This document shows positions 1 through 9,057 of a DNA stretch of 64,000 bases, piece by piece. The translations under genes and the position numbers were made by a program. Below the pieces are notes generated by a model. It was not told the DNA's origin. It did not search any database and was given only the letters and a program-made list of their open reading frames with translations. Within the stretch, counting starts at the first letter, position 1. Each line of letters starts with the position of its first letter. The DNA lies in NCBI GenBank assembly GCA_037143335.1, contig JBAWZA010000002.1:62001-126000 (forward strand), given 5' to 3'. The stretch comes from PALSA-1296 sp037143335. GTDB taxonomy: Bacteria; Bacteroidota; Ignavibacteria; Palsa-1295.

Positions 1-126
1 GTGATCTTCCTTGGAATTTATCCATCGCCGATTATTAACTTGATGTCAACGAGCGTTAATCAACTTGTTACTTTTGTCAACGGAGCTGCACCGCATGTTG
101 TGCAAGCTGCGTCTTTGGTAAAATAA
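1..126 (+). CDS. nuoM: NADH-quinone oxidoreductase subunit M, C-terminal fragment
   Basis: An open frame enters from the left edge and stops at TAA 124-126, giving the last 41 residues of a protein. It reads a hydrophobic stretch (VIFLGIYPSP) followed by a short polar tail, as at the end of the last membrane helix of NuoM, the antiporter-like proton-pumping subunit of complex I. nuoN begins 25 bases later on the same strand, and nuoM-nuoN is the usual order at the end of complex I operons. The call rests on this context plus the helix-loop pattern; the fragment alone is too short to be decisive. Confidence 0.75.
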   Translation: MIFLGIYPSPIINLMSTSVNQLVTFVNGAAPHVVQAASLVK

Positions 127-151
127 GATTTCCCAATTTTTGGAATTACGG

Positions 152-1876
152 ATGCACGCATACTTACTCGATACCAGTCTCAGCGACCTTGCCAAAGCGC
201 TAACCCCGCTATTAGGCAAGACGATGGGGAATTTCATACCCGAGACGATTCTTACGGCGGGATTTTTATTTGCGATATTGATTGATCTCTTTATCCGGAA
301 ATCGTCGCAGAAGAAATACACGGGTTATTTCGTCATCCTCGTGCTTGGCGCGGCATTTGCCACGTCGTGGATGCAATGGGTTCCGTATCAGCAGGGAAGT
401 CCGACATGGAAAGGTGGCAGTATGATTTTCCCATACACCACTACGTTGGTGCCGATTGTCGGAATGGCAGTTGTCGATAACTTCTCAGTCTTTTTCAAAC
501 TCATCATATCACTTTCTGGGATATTTGTTGTGTTGATGTCACTTCTCTCTCGTGAAGTCGAAGATCGAGGTAGAAATAACGGCGAGTATTTCTCTCTTTT
601 ACTTGCCCTCACGCTGGGCATGTTTCTCATGCCAGCGGCAACTGATTTGGTAATGATGTATATCGCGCTCGAACTCGTTTCAATCACCAGCTACATCATG
701 GCGGGTTTCATGAAAGACAATGTCCGCTCATCGGAAGCGTCAATGAAGTATGTACTCTTCGGTGCATTCAGCTCAGGTTTGATGATTTACGGATTCTCTT
801 TGCTTTATGGCATGACTGGTACGACGAGCATCATTGGCATTCAGGAAGTCCTTCGCGGACAGTTTGCTACTGGCGCTGTGAATCACGTTGCTCTTTGGCT
901 TGCAGTTATTTTCTCACTTGCAGGCATGGGATACAAGATCAGTGCGGCTCCGTTCCACTTCTGGACTCCTGACGTTTACGAAGGTGCACCAATACCGGTG
1001 ACGGCTTTGCTCTCCGTTGCTTCAAAGGCTGGTGGGTTTGGTTTGCTGATGAGATTTTTGATGTTTGGTTTCCCCGTTAATTTTGAAACTGGTCAATTGT
1101 ATTTGAATTGGCCGATTGTGATTGCAGTCCTTGCGGCTATTACCATGACACTCGGGAATTTTGCGGCACTCCGACAATCGAATATCAAGAGAATGCTTGC
1201 ATACTCTACCATCGCCCATGCTGGTTACATGATGGTGGGTCTTGTGGCGATTGGGAATGGCGTGTTCTTGCTTAATGAGTTAAAGGCAATTCCATTTGAC
1301 CCATCTGCGATTCCGCATTTTTATGAAATGAGCGGAGTCGTATCTGTGATGATCTACTTTGTTGCCTATCTCTTCACGAATCTCGGAGCATTCTATGTCG
1401 TGATGCTGATAGCAAATAAAATTCGCTCCGAGGAGATCAAGGACTATGACGGTTTTGCAAAGAAGTCTCCGTTGCTTGCAGTATGCCTTTCGGTTTTCCT
1501 TGTATCGCTCACGGGCATTCCGCTGACAATCGGTTTCATCGGTAAGCTCTATATTTTCTCTGCAATCTTAACACCGAACCCCGTCACGCATACCAATCCG
1601 TGGATTTGGCTTGCAGTAGTGATGGTGTTGAATTCAGTTGTATCGCTCTACTACTACGTTCGTGTGATGCAATCAATGTTCATTAAAGAGGCTGATGCTC
1701 AGACGGCTCCGCTTACGAGTGATCTCTCTGTCGGCGCTAATGGCACGCTCAGTTATTCATTGCTCTCGAAAATTTTCATATTTGCATTCTTGATCCCGAC
1801 ACTATTCTTTGGTGTTTTCTTCCAGCCCGTTGTTGATTTCGCAAGTAATGTCGTTCGCTTTATCACCATTCAATGA
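152..1876 (+). CDS. nuoN: NADH-quinone oxidoreductase subunit N
   Basis: A polytopic membrane protein of 574 residues with about 14 hydrophobic helices, the usual size of NuoN. This is one of the three antiporter-like subunits that pump protons in the membrane arm of complex I. Family signatures include the lysine-bearing central helices (MGYKISAAPFHFWTPDVYEG) and the later helix region near residues 330-360 (IKRMLAYSTIAHAGYM). A longer frame can begin at TTG 140, but ATG 152 has a GGA seven bases upstream and gives a normal N-terminus. The stop overlaps the start of the rhodanese gene by four bases (ATGA), so the two are probably translationally coupled. Confidence 0.93.
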   Translation: MHAYLLDTSLSDLAKALTPLLGKTMGNFIPETILTAGFLFAILIDLFIRKSSQKKYTGYFVILVLGAAFATSWMQWVPYQQGSPTWKGGSMIFPYTTTLVPIVGMAVVDNFSVFFKLIISLSGIFVVLMSLLSREVEDRGRNNGEYFSLLLALTLGMFLMPAATDLVMMYIALELVSITSYIMAGFMKDNVRSSEASMKYVLFGAFSSGLMIYGFSLLYGMTGTTSIIGIQEVLRGQFATGAVNHVALWLAVIFSLAGMGYKISAAPFHFWTPDVYEGAPIPVTALLSVASKAGGFGLLMRFLMFGFPVNFETGQLYLNWPIVIAVLAAITMTLGNFAALRQSNIKRMLAYSTIAHAGYMMVGLVAIGNGVFLLNELKAIPFDPSAIPHFYEMSGVVSVMIYFVAYLFTNLGAFYVVMLIANKIRSEEIKDYDGFAKKSPLLAVCLSVFLVSLTGIPLTIGFIGKLYIFSAILTPNPVTHTNPWIWLAVVMVLNSVVSLYYYVRVMQSMFIKEADAQTAPLTSDLSVGANGTLSYSLLSKIFIFAFLIPTLFFGVFFQPVVDFASNVVRFITIQ

Positions 1877-2199
1877 CAATGACCCCATTTGAAATTACGG
1901 TCGAAGACCTCAAGAAAAAATTAGACGCCTCCGAAGCCATCCAGTTGATTGATTGTCGCGAGCAAGATGAGTATGCGGCTTCGAATATCGGAGGTACTCT
2001 CATTCCGATGAATACCATCCCGCAGCATCTAACAGAGTTTGACGCAGAGAAAGAACTCATCATCATGTGTAGAACTGGCTCTAGGAGTGCGATGGTGACA
2101 GAATTTTTACGTCGCAATGGTTTCCCCAATGCACAAAACCTCAAGGGTGGTATCTTTGCCTGGAGTGAGCGAATTGATCCTTCAGTCCCGAAGTACTAA
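1873..2199 (+). CDS. single-domain rhodanese-like sulfurtransferase
   Basis: A 108-residue protein made of one rhodanese domain. The active-site loop is CRTGSRS with catalytic Cys66, preceded by the conserved acidic LIDCRE strand at about residues 25-30 and ending with the usual GGIFAW motif near residue 92. Such proteins carry persulfide sulfur on the cysteine; the physiological acceptor is not evident here. There is no signal peptide, so it is cytoplasmic. It overlaps nuoN by four bases and is likely the last gene of the complex I transcript. ATG 1879 is an alternative start two codons in. It ends tail to tail with, and overlapping by four bases, a hydrolase on the other strand. Confidence 0.88.
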   Translation: MTMTPFEITVEDLKKKLDASEAIQLIDCREQDEYAASNIGGTLIPMNTIPQHLTEFDAEKELIIMCRTGSRSAMVTEFLRRNGFPNAQNLKGGIFAWSERIDPSVPKY

Positions 2200-2963
2200 T
2201 TGTTGTTCAACTGCTTCCAGAAAATACGAATGGCATTCGTGAAGGAATTCATGTCAAGTTTCGAGAACTGATGCGGCGAGTTCGGATGAATTGCAAGCGA
2301 GGTCGTGTTTGGGTTTTGTGATGTATAGAGTTGGGTGATTTCATCAAGCGAGACAAGGTTATCACGATCACCGACGCTGAGTAATAAGGGAATTCCAAAT
2401 TTCGCAATATCAGCTTCGACTAATTTCTCCTTCGCAAAATTTCCGACGACTGATCTATTCGCTGCGAATGTATTCTCAATCCCTACTTCTGCGTGCATGG
2501 TTTGTAGGATTTGATAAACTCGCTCTGATCGTGATTTGATCACTTCCGTCCTCAGTTGTGCCTGAGACATCTCGATTGATTTCTCATCCCAATAAAATTT
2601 CGTCGCATGAGTGACGATACTCCGAACCATTGATGGAGCAATTTTGCAAAGTTCTAGTGCAACATAGCCACCCATGCTATAGCCTATGATATCAACGTGC
2701 CCAATCTCTTCGTGCAAAAGCACATCACGAACGCATGATGCCAGAGAATAAATTGTCTGATTTGTATTCGTAGTGGTACTTAGCCCGTGCGCAGGATAGT
2801 CTAAAAAGATTTGCTTCCGATTCGGATAACGCTGTGAGAGGATATCAAACTCTCGGTGAGTGCTCAGTGCACTATGCAAAAAAAGAATTGGCAAATCGTT
2901 ACTTGCAATCTCCCAATTGCGCTTCTCAAAAAAAATGTGTGACTCTGGTGTATCGAAGTACAT
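2196..2963 (-). CDS. alpha/beta-fold hydrolase
   Basis: A 255-residue soluble protein with alpha/beta-hydrolase hallmarks: an oxyanion strand ending in LFLHSALS at about residue 30, the nucleophile elbow GYSMGG with Ser96, an acidic residue in the GDRDN turn (Asp199 or Asp201) and His231 near the C-terminus. No signal peptide is present. The substrate cannot be deduced; the length and layout resemble small carboxylesterases of the BioH/MhpC type. The start codon lies just downstream of the terminator of the preceding dioxygenase gene, so it may have its own weak promoter or be reached by readthrough. Confidence 0.82.
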   Translation of the reverse strand: MYFDTPESHIFFEKRNWEIASNDLPILFLHSALSTHREFDILSQRYPNRKQIFLDYPAHGLSTTTNTNQTIYSLASCVRDVLLHEEIGHVDIIGYSMGGYVALELCKIAPSMVRSIVTHATKFYWDEKSIEMSQAQLRTEVIKSRSERVYQILQTMHAEVGIENTFAANRSVVGNFAKEKLVEADIAKFGIPLLLSVGDRDNLVSLDEITQLYTSQNPNTTSLAIHPNSPHQFSKLDMNSFTNAIRIFWKQLNNN

Positions 2964-2973
2964 AATAAAAAAA

Positions 2974-2993
2974 GGGCGCTTGAAGTAGCGCCC
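2974..2993 (-). terminator. Rho-independent terminator of the dioxygenase gene
   Basis: A perfect 7-bp GC-rich stem (GGGCGCT / AGCGCCC) with a 6-base loop. On the minus strand it is followed by a run of T residues (2973 downward). It lies 29 bases past the stop of the 4-hydroxyphenylpyruvate dioxygenase gene. The T-run abuts the start codon of the hydrolase gene. Confidence 0.8.
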
Positions 2994-3021
2994 ATGTATG
3001 AAGGTTATTTACCTTGCGGCG

Positions 3022-4158
3022 TTACAAATTTCCGCGAATATCCTGCTCGCGCTCGATTGCCTCGAAGAGTGCTTTGAAATTTCCTTTGCCGAAACTTCTG
3101 CCTCCGCGACGTTGAATAATCTCGAAGAATAACGTTGGGCGATCTTCGACAGGCTTTGTGAATATTTGCAGCATGTACCCATCGTCATCACGATCAACGA
3201 GGATTCCCAAGTTCGCAAGCTCTGCGATGGGTTCGTTAATCTTACCAACGCGAGACTCGAGGTCTTCGTAGTATGATGATGGCACACGCAAAAATTCTAC
3301 ACCTTGTCGGGTGAGTGTAGTCACGCTCTCGATAATATTTCCAGTGCTTATCGCGATGTGTTGTGCGCCGGGACCGTTGTACCATTCGATATATTCTTCG
3401 ATTTGTGATTTTCTTTTGCCAGTTGCTGGTTCGTTGATCGGGAATTTGATTTTCTCCGAACCACTTGCTACAACCTTTGACATCAGTGCCGAGTACTCAG
3501 TCGAAATATCTTTATCATCGAAGGATACAAAGAGATGGAATCCCATCACTTCTTCATACCACTTCACCCATTTATCCATCTCATTCCAACCCACATTGCC
3601 GACGATATGATCTACTGCCGCAAGTCCGACTGGACGCGATACAAGATCATCACCCAAGTTCATTTTATACCCAGGCGCGAAGCCTTTGTAATCTTTTCGG
3701 TCAACAAAGGTATGAAGTGTATCTCCGTAGGTTCGAATGGATGCGGTGCGAAAAGCGCCGTTAGCATCGGTTACTTCACTTGGCTCCTGCACGCCAACTG
3801 CTCCACGTTTTGTTGTTTCGCGGAAAGATTTTTCGACATCTTCAACTTCGAGCGCAATTGTACTGACGCCATCACCATGCTTTGCAAGCAGGGCATTGAT
3901 TGGATGGTCCTGTATCAGAGGAGTTGTCAAGATGAGCCTCACTTTTCCTTGCTCGAGTACGTAGCTCGCGCGGTCACGAACACCTGTTTCAAGACCAGCA
4001 TAGCCCGTAAGCTTGAAGCCAAATGCTGAGCGGTAATAGTATGCCGATTGCTTGGCGTTACCGACGAAAAATTCGATATGATCTATCCCACGTAGGGGAA
4101 GAAAGTCTTGGTTTTTGGCTGGAGCTATGGCTTCTGCGACTAATTCTGCTTGTGACAT
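3022..4158 (-). CDS. hppD: 4-hydroxyphenylpyruvate dioxygenase
   Basis: A 378-residue protein of normal family length. It has two vicinal-oxygen-chelate domains: an N-terminal one starting at DHIEFFVGNA and a catalytic C-terminal one starting at DHIVGNV. The three Fe(II) ligands are in place: His184, His267 (QHIAIST) and Glu346 (FEIIQR). The C-terminal RGGRSFGKGNFKALFEAIE helix is a strong HPPD signature. The enzyme converts 4-hydroxyphenylpyruvate to homogentisate in aerobic tyrosine breakdown, in the cytoplasm. No homogentisate dioxygenase or other pathway gene is adjacent. The gene diverges from dacB across a 54-base gap and ends at a clear terminator. Confidence 0.96.
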   Translation of the reverse strand: MSQAELVAEAIAPAKNQDFLPLRGIDHIEFFVGNAKQSAYYYRSAFGFKLTGYAGLETGVRDRASYVLEQGKVRLILTTPLIQDHPINALLAKHGDGVSTIALEVEDVEKSFRETTKRGAVGVQEPSEVTDANGAFRTASIRTYGDTLHTFVDRKDYKGFAPGYKMNLGDDLVSRPVGLAAVDHIVGNVGWNEMDKWVKWYEEVMGFHLFVSFDDKDISTEYSALMSKVVASGSEKIKFPINEPATGKRKSQIEEYIEWYNGPGAQHIAISTGNIIESVTTLTRQGVEFLRVPSSYYEDLESRVGKINEPIAELANLGILVDRDDDGYMLQIFTKPVEDRPTLFFEIIQRRGGRSFGKGNFKALFEAIEREQDIRGNL

Positions 4159-4212
4159 GTTCTTAAGTTTATAAAGAAAAATACCTGTTTTGGGTGGATA
4201 TTTCTTAGAAAA

Positions 4213-5814
4213 GTGAAAACAACATTTCCAGCAGTATCGGTTCAGTTTCGGGTTCTTGCGCTTTGCCTCACGCTACTGCTCGTTCGTGGAAATGCTCCGA
4301 ATGCGCAGCCGAAAACAGCTCCATCAACCGCCAAAAGTGAACAGGAGTCCATGGCGATTACCCGCCTGCAACAAACCATCGCAAATCTTTTAGACGAACC
4401 AAAATTCCGGAATTCCTTCATCGGCATAGAGGTAAAATCCGTCAAGACAGGCGAATCGCTATTTCATCAGAACGAGAATAAGAATTTTCTACCCGCATCG
4501 AATCTGAAACTTGTCACCACTGCGGCGGCACTGGGGATACTGGGACCTGATTTTCACTACTCCACCCAACTTGTTACAAACGGTGAGATAAAGCGCGGTA
4601 CGCTCAAGGGCGATCTTATCATAAAAGGCTCCGGCGATCCGACATTCGGTTCGCCTTCGATGTATCCAGAAAAAGACCCGACGTATATATTCGAGCAATG
4701 GGCTGACACACTCGAAAAGCTCGGCATCGAAAAAATTGATGGCTCGATCATTGCTGATCCCAGTTGTTTTACCGACGACCCATTCCCTGATGGATGGGCT
4801 GTTGAAGATTTGCCATATTATTTTGCGACTTCATCGAGCGGATTATCTTTCGCTGATAATGCCGTCAGTGTCTCGGTCACACCGGGCTTGCGGAGCGGAT
4901 CGAAGGCACTCTCCGAGCTTACACCAGAGACAGAGTACCTAAGCGTCAATAACAATGCGACTACGCATGAACCTACGCAAATCACAAAGGCGCAAGGCAA
5001 GGATTCATCGGTGGCGCTCGTCTATCAACCGATAAATACAATCAAGGTGACTCGTGAACAAGGCGAGAATAGCATCTCGATTGCAGGCACTATTGATCGC
5101 GGCGCGGCAGGCGTTCACGAACAACTCTCTGTGGAGAATCCACCTCTCTATGCTGCAACGTTATTGCGCGAGATGCTTGAGTACCGAGGTTTTACCATCA
5201 CCGGGGGCACAACGCTAGCAAGCGAGTTAGAGACAAAAATTGATTACTCCGAAACGGACAAACTCTGCTCCTACGAAAGTCCGCCAATGAGCGAAATCGT
5301 GCGAGTCATCAACAAGCGGTCGCAGAATTTTTATTCGGAGCAAGTACTCCGGACTCTTGGTAGAGTTTCGTTTGGTAAGGCAAGTTGGGAATCTGGTATT
5401 CTCGCAGAAAAAAATTATCTGAACTCACTTGGCATTGACGCAGACGGCATGACGTTGCATGATGGCTCAGGATTGTCGCGAATGAATTTAGTAAGTCCTG
5501 CGCAACTCGTTTCGATGCTTCGCACGATGAATCGGCAACCCAGTATTTATCCTGCATTCGATTCATCGTTGCCGGTGATGGGAGTAGATGGCTCGCTCTC
5601 GGAGCGATTAAAAGGGAGCCGAGCAGTCGGGATAGTTCATGCCAAAACTGGTTTCTTGACAGGGGAGAGATGCCTCAGTGGCTACTTACGAACGAAAGAT
5701 GACGAGTTATTCGCATTTAGTTTTATGATGAATAACTACACCGTACCAACAAGAGAGATCAACGACTTACAAGATCAGATCGTGCTGGCGTTGGTGAATT
5801 TCTCGCGTAAATAA
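4213..5814 (+). CDS. dacB: D-alanyl-D-alanine carboxypeptidase/endopeptidase (PBP4, peptidase S13)
   Basis: A 533-residue exported penicillin-binding protein of the S13 family, which trims or cleaves peptidoglycan cross-links in the periplasm. The three active-site motifs are present: SNLK (Ser96, Lys99), SQN (Ser370-Asn372) and KTG (478-480). The large insert between the first two motifs is typical of PBP4. A hydrophobic segment at residues 13-25 is the signal peptide, which supports the GTG start at 4213; the next ATG (4351) would remove it. The stop overlaps the start of the GNAT gene (TAATG), implying coupled translation. Confidence 0.93.
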   Translation: MKTTFPAVSVQFRVLALCLTLLLVRGNAPNAQPKTAPSTAKSEQESMAITRLQQTIANLLDEPKFRNSFIGIEVKSVKTGESLFHQNENKNFLPASNLKLVTTAAALGILGPDFHYSTQLVTNGEIKRGTLKGDLIIKGSGDPTFGSPSMYPEKDPTYIFEQWADTLEKLGIEKIDGSIIADPSCFTDDPFPDGWAVEDLPYYFATSSSGLSFADNAVSVSVTPGLRSGSKALSELTPETEYLSVNNNATTHEPTQITKAQGKDSSVALVYQPINTIKVTREQGENSISIAGTIDRGAAGVHEQLSVENPPLYAATLLREMLEYRGFTITGGTTLASELETKIDYSETDKLCSYESPPMSEIVRVINKRSQNFYSEQVLRTLGRVSFGKASWESGILAEKNYLNSLGIDADGMTLHDGSGLSRMNLVSPAQLVSMLRTMNRQPSIYPAFDSSLPVMGVDGSLSERLKGSRAVGIVHAKTGFLTGERCLSGYLRTKDDELFAFSFMMNNYTVPTREINDLQDQIVLALVNFSRK

Positions 5815-6281
5815 TGGCAGAGATTACGATCAGACATCATGTTGACGCAAACGACATTGCCAAGGTCATCGAGCGTCATCGCGTTATCTATAAAGACGAG
5901 CATGGCTATAATAACGAGTTCGGCGACTATGTTGAACATTTCGCAAATGATACGATTGAGCGAATGTGGATTGCCGAATCCAGCGGAGAGTTTGCTGGAT
6001 GTATCTCGGTTGTGAAAATAGATGAACGAACAGCTCAACTCCGAAAATTTCTCGTTGAACCAAAGATGAGAGGACAGGGAATAGGCAAAAATCTCATACA
6101 ACATCTTGTTGACTATTGTAAAGAAAATAAATATCGGAGAATTTTCTTGTGGACAGTTGATGAATTGGCGGCGGCGAGAAAAATGTACGAAAAGTTCGGA
6201 TTTACTTTATCTGAATCAAAACCGAAACGTTTGCTCTGGGGGAAGAGTATAACCGAACAGCGGTGGGATTTGTCTTTATGA
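5814..6281 (+). CDS. GNAT-family N-acetyltransferase
   Basis: A 155-residue cytoplasmic protein with the acetyl-CoA-binding motif RGQGIG (Arg86-Gly91), preceded by the family's beta-4 strand (LRKFLVEP) and followed by a helix and the beta-5 region (IFLWT). The substrate is unknown. The start overlaps the dacB stop by one base (TAATG), so it is co-translated with the cell-wall enzyme. That may hint at an envelope-related acetyl acceptor, but this is only context. The N-terminal half is short, as in free-standing single-domain GNATs. Confidence 0.88.
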   Translation: MAEITIRHHVDANDIAKVIERHRVIYKDEHGYNNEFGDYVEHFANDTIERMWIAESSGEFAGCISVVKIDERTAQLRKFLVEPKMRGQGIGKNLIQHLVDYCKENKYRRIFLWTVDELAAARKMYEKFGFTLSESKPKRLLWGKSITEQRWDLSL

Positions 6282-6315
6282 TGCTTCCGTTACCAACCAT
6301 CACAATAATTGGTGT

Positions 6316-7683
6316 ATGAAAAAATTTCTGATTCTTGGTTTTGCCCTGTTGGTAGTTGCTCCGAGCTTCGGACAATTACCGCCGTGGTCACGCTTTAAGC
6401 TTGATAACGGGCTTGAAGTATTGGTGTGCGAAAATCATCTCACGCCTATCGTCACGATTGAAGTTGCCGTAAAGAATGGTTCGTTTACGGAATCGCCTGA
6501 TATCAATGGACTTTCGCATCTTTACGAGCACATGTTCTTCACCGCCAACAAGCGCGATACGAGCGAAGACGAATTCTTAGACCGTGTAGATAGACTCGGC
6601 ATTGTCTATAACGGCGAGACGCATGAAGAGAATGTACAGTATTATTTCACGCTTCCCAAACAGAATTTAGAAAAAGGATTAGACTTCATGAGTGTGGCAA
6701 TTACGTCGCCACTCTTCAAGCAATCCGAGCTTGATAATCAAATTGCCGTGGTTAATGGCGAGTTTGATCGAAATGAAGCAAACCCTTATTTCGGGTTTGT
6801 GCGCTCGGTCTCGCAAAAGTTATGGGGTGATCTGTGGAATCGGAAAGAGCCACTCGGCGTGCGGAATGCGATTAACTCCGCAACGCGCGAGAAGATGATG
6901 ATGATCCAGAAGAAATATTACATCCCGAATAATTCTCTGCTCATCGTTTCAGGTGATGTGCAGACTTCGGAAATTAAGAAATTGGTACCGAAATATTTTT
7001 CGTCATGGCAGGCAGGACCCGATCCATTCATCAAAGATCCCGCACCCATTATACCTGAAATCCAAAAAGTTACCTACGTAACAGATTTTGTGAATCAGCC
7101 AACTGCCGCAGTGCAAGTGCGTTGGCATGGGCCTTCGATAGGCATTGATGATAAGTCAACGTATGCCGCGGATGTCTTCAGCGAGATTATCCGACAGAAC
7201 GAGCATGAGTTTACGAAATCACTGATGGAAACTGGCGTAGCGAGCGGGCTGAATTTCTGGTACTACACACAACGATTAGCTGGACCGATCCAAGGGGATG
7301 TATTCGCAACGCCGGAGAAATTGGCAGAAGCGATGCGAATCTTCTGGGCACAATTTGATAAATTCGTTGACCCCAATTATTACTCCGACGAAGAACTTGA
7401 GACATCGAAGGCACAGTTGCGGAGCCGAATTCTTTTTGAGAGCGAAAAATTCTCTGACTTCTCGAAGACGATTGCATTTTGGTGGGCAACGACGGGATTG
7501 GATTATTATGAAGGGTATCTCGATAACCTTGCGCGCGTCAATCGTAAGGATATTCGCAACTACATCGAAAAGTATCTCACTGGCAGACCGTACGTGCTTG
7601 GTCTTGCGATTGACCCGAATTCGATTTCGCGTTTGAATATTACACCCGCCTCACTCTCTCACGAAGCGAACAATCCGAAATAA
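6316..7683 (+). CDS. M16 zinc metallopeptidase, catalytic subunit
   Basis: A 455-residue exported protein with an N-terminal signal peptide (hydrophobic residues 3-19). The inverted zinc motif HLYEH gives His68, Glu71 and His72, and Glu149 (GEFDRNE) is placed correctly as the third ligand. The pitrilysin fold is built of two M16 halves. The next gene encodes a partner without the zinc motif, the usual arrangement for two-subunit bacterial M16B peptidases that degrade peptides in the periplasm. It lies 34 bases after the GNAT gene and 8 bases before its partner, probably one transcript starting at dacB. Confidence 0.92.
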   Translation: MKKFLILGFALLVVAPSFGQLPPWSRFKLDNGLEVLVCENHLTPIVTIEVAVKNGSFTESPDINGLSHLYEHMFFTANKRDTSEDEFLDRVDRLGIVYNGETHEENVQYYFTLPKQNLEKGLDFMSVAITSPLFKQSELDNQIAVVNGEFDRNEANPYFGFVRSVSQKLWGDLWNRKEPLGVRNAINSATREKMMMIQKKYYIPNNSLLIVSGDVQTSEIKKLVPKYFSSWQAGPDPFIKDPAPIIPEIQKVTYVTDFVNQPTAAVQVRWHGPSIGIDDKSTYAADVFSEIIRQNEHEFTKSLMETGVASGLNFWYYTQRLAGPIQGDVFATPEKLAEAMRIFWAQFDKFVDPNYYSDEELETSKAQLRSRILFESEKFSDFSKTIAFWWATTGLDYYEGYLDNLARVNRKDIRNYIEKYLTGRPYVLGLAIDPNSISRLNITPASLSHEANNPK

Positions 7684-7691
7684 TTTTTAGA

Positions 7692-9032
7692 ATGAATAAA
7701 ATAATTCTCTCGCTTTCAATCGCTCTGATTAGTTTCTTTCCGCTCGGAGTTGTATCTTCTCATCCAGGTGGTGATGACGTTGCTATTACTGACGTGCAGG
7801 AGTTTACTGTGGATGGCATTGATGTGCTCTTGCGCGAATCGCGCGAAGCTCCGGCAGTAACGGCAGTGCTTTATATCAAGGGCGGAACAAGTTATGTCCC
7901 GCTGTCGGAACCGCCATCAACGGAATACTTTGCGATGACCGTCGTGCCTGGTAGTGGCACGGAGCTGACATCGAAAACTCGATTTCGCAGGGTGATGAAT
8001 CGGATGGGGTCGGGCATTAGCGCATCGGATGGCAGAGACTATTCGCTCATGCTCATGCGTTCGACAAGGGAGCAATTCGATACCACATGGAAATTTTTCT
8101 CCGAGATCATCGTGCATCCAACGATTGATCTGCAGGAGTTTCAGAATATTCAGCGCAATGCAATTGTCGGAATTCAGAGCCGTCGTGACGATCCCGATTT
8201 TCTTTCGCGCACAGTCATTGACTCGATCTATTTTGCAGGGCATCCCTATGGCAGAAGACCGATGAAGGAAGATATGGAGGCGCAAACGGCTGAGCATGTC
8301 CTGGCGTATTATAAATCTATCATGATAAAATCTCGGATGCTGCTTGTTGTCTGTGGGAGTATTTCACGGAGCGAACTTGAGAAAAAAATGCGCGCATCGG
8401 GAATGACATCATTGCCTCAGGGAAAGTACATCCCTCCTGAGATTCCGATTCCTGCGAAATCAAATTCGCCGGGAGCGTATTTCCCACCGATTGATAGAAA
8501 ACTTCCGACGCACTATGTCATCGGTTTTCACCGTGTACCGAGCAAGGGCGATCCTGATTATTATCCGTACTTACGACTCCGCAATTTTTTTGGTGGATTT
8601 CTTTTTCAGCACTTGCGTGTGCAATCGAACTTAGCTTACGCACCAAATAATGAGGACTTTGATACACGCTCAGCGGTGGAGATGATCACCTTCCAAACGC
8701 CATACGTTGATTCAGCGATTCGGATGGTCTATCGGGATGTAGATTTCTTTCAGCAGAATATATTGTTAGAATCTGTCATTCGTGGCAACGTTGCCAAATG
8801 GACAACGAGTAATTTCCTCAAGCAAGAAACGACCATCGAGCAAGCGACAAACTTGGGACAAGCACAACTTCTGACTGGCTCGTGGCGCAATGCGTTTGTA
8901 TCATTCGATAAGCTCGCCTCCGTCAAAGCCGAAGACATCCAACGCGTAGCCGTAACCTATTTCAAAAATTTCAACTGGGTTGTCGTGGGTGATACCAGCA
9001 CGGTTGATAAAAAATTATTGGAGTCGAGGTAG
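7692..9032 (+). CDS. M16 peptidase-like partner subunit lacking the zinc motif
   Basis: A 446-residue exported protein (signal peptide about residues 1-23) with the pitrilysin-like fold. At the position of HxxEH it reads STEYFAMTVVPGSG, so it has no zinc site and should be the non-catalytic half that helps form the substrate chamber with the preceding gene product. Family context (alpha/beta M16B pairs) and the 8-base gap support a heterodimer. It is the last gene of the dacB cluster; the next gene converges on it after 25 bases, with no clear terminator hairpin between them. Confidence 0.88.
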   Translation: MNKIILSLSIALISFFPLGVVSSHPGGDDVAITDVQEFTVDGIDVLLRESREAPAVTAVLYIKGGTSYVPLSEPPSTEYFAMTVVPGSGTELTSKTRFRRVMNRMGSGISASDGRDYSLMLMRSTREQFDTTWKFFSEIIVHPTIDLQEFQNIQRNAIVGIQSRRDDPDFLSRTVIDSIYFAGHPYGRRPMKEDMEAQTAEHVLAYYKSIMIKSRMLLVVCGSISRSELEKKMRASGMTSLPQGKYIPPEIPIPAKSNSPGAYFPPIDRKLPTHYVIGFHRVPSKGDPDYYPYLRLRNFFGGFLFQHLRVQSNLAYAPNNEDFDTRSAVEMITFQTPYVDSAIRMVYRDVDFFQQNILLESVIRGNVAKWTTSNFLKQETTIEQATNLGQAQLLTGSWRNAFVSFDKLASVKAEDIQRVAVTYFKNFNWVVVGDTSTVDKKLLESR

Positions 9033-9057
9033 GGGTCACCTCATGAAGTATACTAAT

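Noticed and set aside
3311..4029. Several plus-strand frames opposite the dioxygenase gene
   Set aside because: They are antisense shadows of hppD; the minus frame has complete family motifs.
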